Part shown: positions 14,549 to 19,472 of the stretch, piece after piece
How the letters are laid out: each line of letters opens with the position of its first letter
Position numbering within the stretch: position 1 is the first letter of the stretch
DNA from: RZYP01 sp050256135
GTDB lineage: Bacteria; Bacillota; Negativicutes; Acidaminococcales; Acidaminococcaceae
Direction of reading: 5' to 3'
Assembly (NCBI GenBank): GCA_050256135.1
Contig: JBFWIF010000038.1
Span: 1 to 19,472, forward strand
Length of the DNA: 19,472 nt
The notes under the pieces: model-generated
Told to the model about the DNA's origin: nothing
Database searches by the model: none
Seen by the model: only the letters and a program-made list of their open reading frames with translations
Translations under genes and position numbers: made by a program

Positions 14549-14591
14549 CCTCCCTTCACTGATATATATTCAGTGAAAGGAGGTTTCGCAA
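14549..14591 (-). promoter_or_regulatory. Promoter and operator-like dyad of the amidase gene
   Basis: TTGCGA (14591-14586), a 17-bp spacer and TATATA (14568-14563) form the promoter. The -10 sits in the 7-bp centre of an inverted repeat with 14-bp arms and one mismatch (14549-14562 and 14570-14583; TCAGTGAA core). The downstream arm contains the ribosome site GGGAGG. Since transcription should start inside the downstream arm, the mRNA would lack the other arm, so the dyad is more likely a DNA operator than an RNA hairpin. Confidence 0.75.
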
Positions 14592-14607
14592 CCTGGGAAT
14601 GACGAAA

Positions 14608-14640
14608 TTGGGACAAAGGGGACTGTCCCCTTTGTCCCAA
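14608..14640. repeat. Family B palindrome, copy 2
   Basis: Arms of 16 bp (TTGGGACAAAGGGGAC and complement) around one central base (T at 14624), upstream of the amidase promoter. It generates the spurious N-terminal extension of the amidase frame. Confidence 0.85.
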
Positions 14641-14771
14641 GCCTTCCCCATCTGCGGAAGGCTTTAAGGCTTACTCAGACGAGGGAGCTGAGCAGTGTCA
14701 TTTCGAGCGTAGTCGAGAAATCTTGAGGTTCGTGCTAAACATAAGATTCCTCCGCTACGGTCGGGATGATA
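14641..14771. repeat. Mixed hairpin repeats between the amidase and the GNAT gene
   Basis: 14641-14662 forms a hairpin GCCTTCC...GGAAGGC, related in style to the GCTTCCTC...GAGGAAGC hairpin at 9324-9343. 14696-14724 is a family A copy in reverse orientation (TGTCATTTCGAGCGTAGTCG onward) and 14743-14771 is a forward copy (core CCGCTACGGTCGG). No gene is credible here; a 60-codon frame across it is repeat-encoded. Confidence 0.75.
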
Positions 14772-14778
14772 AAAAAAG

Positions 14779-14809
14779 TGGGACAAAGGGGACCGTCCCC
14801 TTTGTCCCA
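14779..14809. repeat. Family B palindrome, copy 3
   Basis: Arms of 15 bp (TGGGACAAAGGGGAC and complement) around one central base (C at 14794). It lies 8 nt from the fourth, degenerate copy. Confidence 0.85.
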
Positions 14810-14817
14810 TAAGAAAA

Positions 14818-14846
14818 TTGGACAAAGGGCCATCCCCTTTGTCCAA
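14818..14846 (-). terminator. Degenerate family B palindrome acting as probable terminator of the first GNAT gene
   Basis: TTGGACAAAGGG and CCCTTTGTCCAA form 12-bp arms around CCATC. On the minus strand the hairpin begins 5 nt after the stop codon of the GNAT gene and is followed by TTTTCTTAT. This suggests that a member of the repeat family serves as the terminator. It differs from the other copies by loss of one G/C pair and of the GGGGAC centre. Confidence 0.55.
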
Positions 14847-14851
14847 CTTTT

Positions 14852-15850
14852 TTACAATTTGATTTCATAAGAATAACAGTAATATTCTTCACAGCCAAGA
14901 CAGGTCCTGTATTTGTTCCGCAGCTCACCCAAGTCTAGCCATTCAAAGTCAGTATGCTCAATCAACCACTTAATTGTCTGGGTGTACAAGAACAGTTCCA
15001 CTAAATTTTTGGCGTATTGGTTGCTGGTTGCGCTTTTGCGCATCAAGAGTTTTTTTTCGTTCAAATCAAAAAAACCAGCGGCAAAAGCTACTAATTCTTT
15101 GCCAATATAGAGACAGGCATTAAAAGAATTACTCTCCTTCGTACAAGCATCTGTAAGTGCACTGAACTTTCTCTGTGTATACCTCTTCGATAAAGTTTTG
15201 AGCTTGCTTACCGGGTCATTATACTTTTGATCATACAGACGAAAATATTGTTTCCTGTGTTCATTATTGATTGCCCCTCTTGTGAATTCCAGGTTATACG
15301 GCACACCCAGCTGTGCTACGAATTTTTCTGCTCTTTTTATGTCAGCAAGAACGTCTAATGGCAAATTTTGCAGGTAATCTTCATAAGAAGCTGGCAACTG
15401 AATTCTTGCCAAACTTCTTTTCCGCAAACTGCGACATCTATTATTTCTTAGCCAAATTCGCAAAGGCGAATCCGGCGCTAATCTGTTCAAAACAAGCCTG
15501 TATCCGGGAAATTCCTGGTGCAGTGCCGTAAGAAGCTGTTGAAAATATTTCTGTTCCAATGAATACGGATAAACAAAGTCCAAAATTTCTCCGTTGCCGA
15601 AATCACCAAAAATATGCAGTTCCCTGCCTTTGATGCACAGCGGCACAATCATCAGCAAATTGTCTGTTTCGTCATAGAAGCCATAAAAACGTTTCTGCAA
15701 AAACAGCCGAGTTCTATTCATCCGAAAATAATTATTAAAAAGTTCATTGTATTCTCTTGAAGCATAAGGCAATAGGTGGTGATTACGGCAATATAAATCT
15801 TGCCATTCAGCTCTGACCAATCCATCATTGAAGTCTAATTTTCTTAGCAT
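14852..15850 (-). CDS. GNAT/FemAB-like acyltransferase, CelD (Acetyltransf_6) type, paralogue 1
   Basis: 332 residues, no signal peptide or membrane segment. The N-terminal half has FLQKRFYGFYDETDNLLMIVPL, a FGDFGNGEILDFVYP segment and LPASYEDYLQNLPLDVLADIKRAEKF (about 152-178), which is typical of CelD/BcsL-type proteins. The C-terminal GNAT-like half has LYIGKELVAFAAGFFD, TQTIKWLIEHTDFEWLDLG (about 292-310) and LGCEEYYCYSYEIKL. The family transfers acyl or aminoacyl groups in polysaccharide or envelope pathways, but the substrate is unknown here. AGGAGG lies seven bases before the ATG. It aligns along its whole length with the protein encoded at 16140-17138, also 332 residues, with roughly half the residues identical by eye. 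It seems to be monocistronic. Confidence 0.7.
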   Translation of the reverse strand: MLRKLDFNDGLVRAEWQDLYCRNHHLLPYASREYNELFNNYFRMNRTRLFLQKRFYGFYDETDNLLMIVPLCIKGRELHIFGDFGNGEILDFVYPYSLEQKYFQQLLTALHQEFPGYRLVLNRLAPDSPLRIWLRNNRCRSLRKRSLARIQLPASYEDYLQNLPLDVLADIKRAEKFVAQLGVPYNLEFTRGAINNEHRKQYFRLYDQKYNDPVSKLKTLSKRYTQRKFSALTDACTKESNSFNACLYIGKELVAFAAGFFDLNEKKLLMRKSATSNQYAKNLVELFLYTQTIKWLIEHTDFEWLDLGELRNKYRTCLGCEEYYCYSYEIKL

Positions 15851-16033
15851 AGTGCAGCCTCCTTGCTTACAAACAATCTATCTACAACCGTTACCAGCTA
15901 CAATCACCAACAAAGCTAAATGTCTCCAATTACAACAATATAACGTCAAATCGCTTCTTTCTTTGCTTTTATTGTAACATTAAACAATCTATTGTCTATC
16001 TTTTTTACTATATTCGTAATCTTTTTACTAATA
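15851..16033. other. AT-rich upstream region of the first GNAT gene
   Basis: About 180 nt with no gene. On the minus strand a possible promoter is TAGACA (near 15999-15994) with TACAAT 18 bp downstream (near 15975-15970), leaving a leader of about 115 nt. Repeated TTTTTACTA motifs occur at 16004-16030. The match is weak and made by eye. Confidence 0.3.
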
Positions 16034-16067
16034 AAACCCCACCTCAACGGAAATTGAGGTGGGGTTT
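16034..16067 (-). terminator. Rho-independent terminator after the second GNAT gene
   Basis: AAACCCCACCTCAA (16034-16047) and TTGAGGTGGGGTTT (16054-16067) form a perfect 14-bp stem with loop CGGAAA. On the minus strand it is followed by TTATTAG, so it should end the transcript of the phosphoethanolamine-transferase/GNAT pair. Confidence 0.85.
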
Positions 16068-16139
16068 ATTTTAACGGTAATTAGCAACTTTTGTCCGGCT
16101 CTCTTTGTTATTCAAAGGCACTCACAAAAATCTTGTCTT

Positions 16140-17138
16140 TTATAATTCAATTTCATAAGAATGACAAAAATACTCTTCGCAGCCAAGATTATACTTATAA
16201 ATCTCATGCCCTCCGGCCAAATCAAGCCACTCGAGCTCAGTATTTTCAATCAACCATTTTATCATTTGGGTATGCAGAAAAATTCCTGGTGAACATTTAG
16301 CATAATTGCTATCAATGGCTGTCTTTCTGATTATAAACCTTTTTTCCCTGAAATCAAGCAGCCCAGACGCAAAAACAACCATCTTACCATCTACATACAA
16401 AAATACATTGAATGAATTGTTTTCCTGTGTGCAGGCATCTGTAAGCGCATTTAGCTCTTTCCTTTTATAGCAGGTCCAGAAGGTACTCTTCTTACCTTCC
16501 CTTTCAGCTTCCCTCTGGTCATAGATCCGAAATAATTCGTTTTTAATATCGCGACTGATTGGTCCTTGCAGGAATTCAAGGTTGTATGGTTTTCCTAATT
16601 CTCTTATCAGTCTCTCAGATTTTCTCACGTTATAGCGTGTATTGATGCTGAGTTTTTTTAAATATTCATTATAAGAGGACGGCAGCTTCAGTTTAGCACA
16701 GCTTTTCAAGCGCATGCTTTGATAACCTTTTTCTTGCAGCCACTCGTGCAAAAGAGAATCCGGCGAAAGCCTGTTTAAAATGAGTTTGTACCCTTTGAAT
16801 TTATTTGCCAGCTCGTTAAAAAGCAGTTCAAAATGTTTGCTTTCAATTGATTCCCGATAAATAAAGTCTAAAATTTCTTCATTAGCAAAATCACCAAAAA
16901 TATAAATATTCCTGCCTTTGACAGTCAATGGCAGAATCATTAGCAATTTATCGTCTTCATCATAGAATCCGTAAAAGTGTTTTTGCAGAAAAAATCGCCT
17001 GGTCCGAATCGAAAAATATTTTTTGAACAGTTCCGCATACTTTCTTGAAGAATAAGGCAAGAGACGCGGATTATCGGAATAGAGTTCCTGCCATTTTGTT
17101 TTTAATTCATCGCTGTTAAAGCTAAGTTCTCTTAACAT
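16140..17138 (-). CDS. GNAT/FemAB-like acyltransferase, CelD (Acetyltransf_6) type, paralogue 2
   Basis: I use the ATG at 17138 (332 residues) because GAGGAG lies seven bases upstream and the start then matches its paralogue (MLRELSFN against MLRKLDFN). A start seven codons earlier would overlap the upstream gene. Shared segments include FFLQKHFYGFYDEDDKLLMILPL, FGDFANEEILDFIY, LNRLSPDS, ALTDACT.E.NSFN, LYVDGKMVVFASG and LGCEEYFCHSYEIEL. Differences are concentrated in the middle (about 165-230). It lies 13 nt after the phosphoethanolamine-transferase-like gene, so the two are probably one operon and may act on the same envelope glycan or lipid. Substrate unknown. Confidence 0.7.
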   Translation of the reverse strand: MLRELSFNSDELKTKWQELYSDNPRLLPYSSRKYAELFKKYFSIRTRRFFLQKHFYGFYDEDDKLLMILPLTVKGRNIYIFGDFANEEILDFIYRESIESKHFELLFNELANKFKGYKLILNRLSPDSLLHEWLQEKGYQSMRLKSCAKLKLPSSYNEYLKKLSINTRYNVRKSERLIRELGKPYNLEFLQGPISRDIKNELFRIYDQREAEREGKKSTFWTCYKRKELNALTDACTQENNSFNVFLYVDGKMVVFASGLLDFREKRFIIRKTAIDSNYAKCSPGIFLHTQMIKWLIENTELEWLDLAGGHEIYKYNLGCEEYFCHSYEIEL

Positions 17139-17151
17139 GCTCCGTCTCCTC

Positions 17152-18969
17152 TCAGGCAAAGATCTCCTGTGCGTTAATATCAGGTTCCTCCTTAAGTTCT
17201 TCTGTCAAACTAACAGTACCGTTCATTGTAAGAAGGTCTTCCATCCTGAACTTGTATTCCATGGCAGAAAAATCCTGACTGGCATTATATCTATCTGTGT
17301 CAATATTCATTATACCTAATAATGTGTCATAAATCATGTCATTAGTAAAACCTCTTGTCAGCCGTCTTTGCAGAAGTTCCACCTTTTCCGTATTACGTTC
17401 CCTATAGTCATCGCTAAAATACATCCAAAAAGGAATTCTTGTCATATCAAACCCGAACATCCCTGGTGTATGTTTTTGGTCACGTTTCACAGCATCACCA
17501 TGGTCCGAAAAATAAATTACACTGTCAGCATTATAAACATTTGCAGCGATGTGTTGAATTTCGGATAAAACATAGTCCGTATAACGGATGCTGTTATCGT
17601 ACTGACAGAGTTTTTCAGGGCGTTTCGCTCCCTCTGTGCAAATATCTCGGCATCCATCAAAGATGGCAAATTCTTTTGGATAACGGTCTTCATATTCGAA
17701 ATGACTGCCTTGCAAATGAATAATAAATAATTTATTGCCTGGCTCATCTTTAAACTTTGCAAATTCCGGTAAAAGGGCACTATCAAAAACATTCGCTGCC
17801 TTATTGCCGGCGCTGGTTAAAATCAGTGTATCAGCTTCGTCAGCCATAAGGGCTGCCGGATTGGCAAAAACAGAATGTTTTTCGTGGTTGCTTAGAAAGA
17901 ATGTTTTGAAACCGGCTTTTTTTGCTACTTCTATCAAGGAAACCGAATCGCCAAAACTTTTGCCGTTATACTGACTGCTTTCTGTCAGAGCCTTTGCCAA
18001 AACATACATAGTCAGCACATGACTGGAATACGCATTCTGGAAAAGCAAAAAGTTTTCATCCTGACTTGCTCGCGCAAGCCAAGGCGTTGTTTCACGCTGG
18101 TATCCGTATGCTTCGAGATGATCTTTTGTCTGCGACTCTCCTATGACTAAGACAAACACATTGTCTTTAGTCTTTGCTTTATCTTTCAGCACAACTTTAT
18201 AGTCAGCATTAACTTTCTTTGTCTGCCAATACTTAAGTGCCTTTAAATAGACTAAACTTTCATTAATCATATTCCATAAGCAAGAATGTTTAAAGGTAGT
18301 GCGCAAATTCAAGACTGTTAACAGCATCGCTGCCAGGAGCAGTCCTTTATCTGCTAGAGTTAACGGCGTTCTTATTAATAGTGAAGAGTTCGCAGCAAGT
18401 AATACGGCGGTCAAACAAATAAATCCGCAAGCAATCAAAAGGTACTGCTGCCAAGAATAAGCATTTTTAATAAAGCTTATGATCTCTTTTTTATTAGTCT
18501 GGTAAAGAGCGACAATACTTGCTGAGCTCAACAAATCGCCGTCAATACCGTAATATAAGAGATAGATAATACTAATCAAAAGATAAACAAACTGTAACAG
18601 CGTTATAATAAGCGTCGATAAATAATCCGCTACAAACAACTTGGTGATAACCTGCAAAGCTATCGCAAAACCACAAACACTGATACCAAAGCCTATTTCT
18701 CTTAGAACAAAATCGCCAAAGACTTTGCTCTTCTTGCTTTTTTTGACCAGCAGCGGCATTGTGACAACTCCTGCAAATAGAAGCAAGCCATAAAAGCACA
18801 TAGCTGCAAATGGACTTATGAAATACCCAGCAGAAAAAACCGCCAAAGGCAACCCATAAAACACATAGCGCCAATGAACCCATCTAACTGTATAAATATC
18901 GGTCGTTAACGCATAAGCTATACCTATAATTATTGCTAAAAGAAATATTATTTCCCCGTATTCATACAT
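17152..18969 (-). CDS. Membrane phosphoethanolamine transferase-like protein (sulfatase/alkaline phosphatase fold, EptA/CptA/OpgE group)
   Basis: 605 residues. The N-terminal half carries about seven hydrophobic segments (roughly 6-22, 35-75, 92-140, 175-193 and 207-222). The periplasmic domain begins near 270 with VFVLVIGES (Glu278, metal ligand). SSHVLT follows, with Thr320 in the place of the catalytic threonine. Then come a LQGSHFEYEDRYP loop (His423), the FSDHGD motif (Asp489-His490) and KHTPG (His500). YGYQRETTPWL and LSNHEKHS are also typical of the group. Such enzymes move phosphoethanolamine from phosphatidylethanolamine to lipid A, core sugars or other surface glycans. GGGGG is found before the ATG. 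A candidate promoter TTGTTG-N17-TATTAT lies upstream. The acceptor is unknown. Confidence 0.82.
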   Translation of the reverse strand: MYEYGEIIFLLAIIIGIAYALTTDIYTVRWVHWRYVFYGLPLAVFSAGYFISPFAAMCFYGLLLFAGVVTMPLLVKKSKKSKVFGDFVLREIGFGISVCGFAIALQVITKLFVADYLSTLIITLLQFVYLLISIIYLLYYGIDGDLLSSASIVALYQTNKKEIISFIKNAYSWQQYLLIACGFICLTAVLLAANSSLLIRTPLTLADKGLLLAAMLLTVLNLRTTFKHSCLWNMINESLVYLKALKYWQTKKVNADYKVVLKDKAKTKDNVFVLVIGESQTKDHLEAYGYQRETTPWLARASQDENFLLFQNAYSSHVLTMYVLAKALTESSQYNGKSFGDSVSLIEVAKKAGFKTFFLSNHEKHSVFANPAALMADEADTLILTSAGNKAANVFDSALLPEFAKFKDEPGNKLFIIHLQGSHFEYEDRYPKEFAIFDGCRDICTEGAKRPEKLCQYDNSIRYTDYVLSEIQHIAANVYNADSVIYFSDHGDAVKRDQKHTPGMFGFDMTRIPFWMYFSDDYRERNTEKVELLQRRLTRGFTNDMIYDTLLGIMNIDTDRYNASQDFSAMEYKFRMEDLLTMNGTVSLTEELKEEPDINAQEIFA

Positions 18970-19086
18970 AGTTAATTTTCCCCCAAATTATATCATAAAC
19001 TATATAATATTCTTTAGTAATTGTAGCAACAAACAACGCAGTTATCATGGTTTTTACCATTTTCGTTATTTTTATACCGAATTAAT
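18970..19086 (-). promoter_or_regulatory. Promoter region of the phosphoethanolamine-transferase-like gene
   Basis: On the minus strand, TTGTTG and TATTAT are 17 bp apart (about 19034-19006), and a second -10-like TATAAT lies closer to the gene near 18990. A perfect small dyad ATGGT-TTTT-ACCAT is at 19047-19060, just upstream of the -35, and shares its core with the dyad at 12981-12994. Confidence 0.45.
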
Positions 19087-19123
19087 AAAAAATAACACAA
19101 AGCTAAGCTTTGTGTTATTTTTT
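19087..19123. terminator. Rho-independent terminator, 17-bp stem
   Basis: AAAAAATAACACAAAGC (19087-19103) and its exact complement (19107-19123) enclose TAA. The A/T ends give a U-run in both directions. It lies 18 nt after the stop of the gene cut by the right edge. Confidence 0.85.
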
Positions 19124-19141
19124 AGTCGTTATCCCAGTATG

Positions 19142-19472
19142 CTATTCATCTGCTATTTTTTCAATTCCTTTTCTTATGGATTTCGGAATATAAAATTTAT
19201 ATAAATTTATTTTCAGCATTACTTCCAGCAACCTGATCTTGTTCTTAATACGAACAAACGGCGATTTTAAAAGCTTTGCAGATTCTGCTTGCAACATCAC
19301 TCTAACTTTCTGGGCAAGTTCATCCTTTTCGCGATAGGCGCACAACCAATAGGCACGTGCTCCGAAATTGATAAAATAATCATAAGTTAATCCAACAATA
19401 TCCGGGAAATGCTTTTGCAGAAAAACCTTCCTTCGATGCCAGGCAAAAAAACGATCGTATTCGTTTTTGGTT
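19142..19472 (-). CDS. Unrecognised protein, C-terminal fragment (cut by right edge)
   Basis: The frame is open from the right edge to TAG at 19144-19142, giving about 109 codons; the true start lies outside the window. The TTG at 19345 is internal, not a start. The fragment is basic and rich in Tyr, Phe and Lys: WHRRKVFLQKHFPDIVGLTYDF, then INFGARAYWLCAYREKDELA, then a helical KIRLLEVMLKINLYKFYIPK end. The style recalls the C-terminal helices that follow the catalytic domain in some family 2 glycosyltransferases, but no catalytic motif is present, so this is only a suggestion. It ends before a strong terminator and so is not in one operon with the next gene. Confidence 0.55.
   Translation of the reverse strand, partial: TKNEYDRFFAWHRRKVFLQKHFPDIVGLTYDYFINFGARAYWLCAYREKDELAQKVRVMLQAESAKLLKSPFVRIKNKIRLLEVMLKINLYKFYIPKSIRKGIEKIADE

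Noticed and set aside
14542..14640. In-frame 33-codon N-terminal extension of the amidase
   Set aside because: It is encoded by the family B palindrome and by the promoter/operator; GGGAGG and ATG at 14541 give a better start.
14664..14846. 60-codon minus-strand frame
   Set aside because: It runs through family A and B repeats and reads as translated repeat DNA with no protein-like pattern.
13866..14846. Insertion sequence or transposon ends
   Set aside because: No transposase frame and no target duplication could be seen; the palindromes behave like small dispersed repeats.
19142..19345. A complete 67-codon gene starting at TTG 19345
   Set aside because: The frame stays open to the right edge with protein-like sequence, so the TTG is an internal leucine and the gene is partial.

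Overview
The window looks like chromosomal DNA of a diderm Firmicute of the class Negativicutes (Selenomonadales, Acidaminococcales or a relative). Its capsule regulators are of the Gram-positive type: separate CpsC-like and CpsD-like proteins and a PHP-type CpsB phosphatase. They sit beside a Wza/SLBB outer-membrane export protein and a phosphoethanolamine-transferase-like enzyme, which imply an outer membrane. The DUF1659/DUF2922/YvrJ small proteins are also typical of Firmicutes. The genus cannot be fixed by eye.

Region 1 (about 12.1 kb down to 1, minus strand) is a surface-polysaccharide locus. In transcription order it holds a membrane UDP-GlcNAc 4,6-dehydratase (CapD/WbpM type), a PHP tyrosine phosphatase (CpsB), a short Wza-like export protein, a Wzz/CpsC chain-length protein, a BY-kinase (CpsD type), a small phosphoglycosyl transferase, an atypical SDR, a GT4 glycosyltransferase (WbuB type), three UDP-L-FucNAc synthesis genes (fnlA/capE, fnlB/capF, fnlC/capG) and the start of another glycosyltransferase that runs off the left edge. 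Many junctions overlap or are 1-3 nt apart. The likely logic is that the kinase/phosphatase pair controls export and chain length, the phosphoglycosyl transferase starts the repeat unit on undecaprenyl phosphate, and the Fnl enzymes with the GT4 add L-FucNAc. No flippase or polymerase is in the window; they may lie beyond the left edge.

Region 2 (12.1-14.9 kb) is the most unusual part. A plus-strand sigma-70-type factor lies divergent from the capsule genes and faces, across a 26-bp perfect inverted repeat, a minus-strand set: a leaderless Amidase_2-type peptidoglycan amidase, then DUF1659, DUF2922 and a 58-residue YvrJ protein that is easily missed (GTG start). The amidase and the DUF1659 operon have nearly superimposable promoters (TTGCGA-N17-TATATR) with a dyad around the -10. 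This suggests one co-regulated cassette, possibly a sigma factor/holin-like/amidase export or lysis module; that function is inference.

Region 3 (14.9-19.5 kb, minus strand) carries two paralogous 332-residue CelD/FemAB-like GNAT proteins. The second lies 13 nt downstream of a membrane phosphoethanolamine-transferase-like enzyme. A further gene, cut by the right edge, was not recognised.

Small palindromic repeats of two main families are concentrated at 8.3-9.4 kb and 13.9-14.85 kb, in the gaps between genes. No transposase, tRNA, rRNA or CRISPR array was seen.
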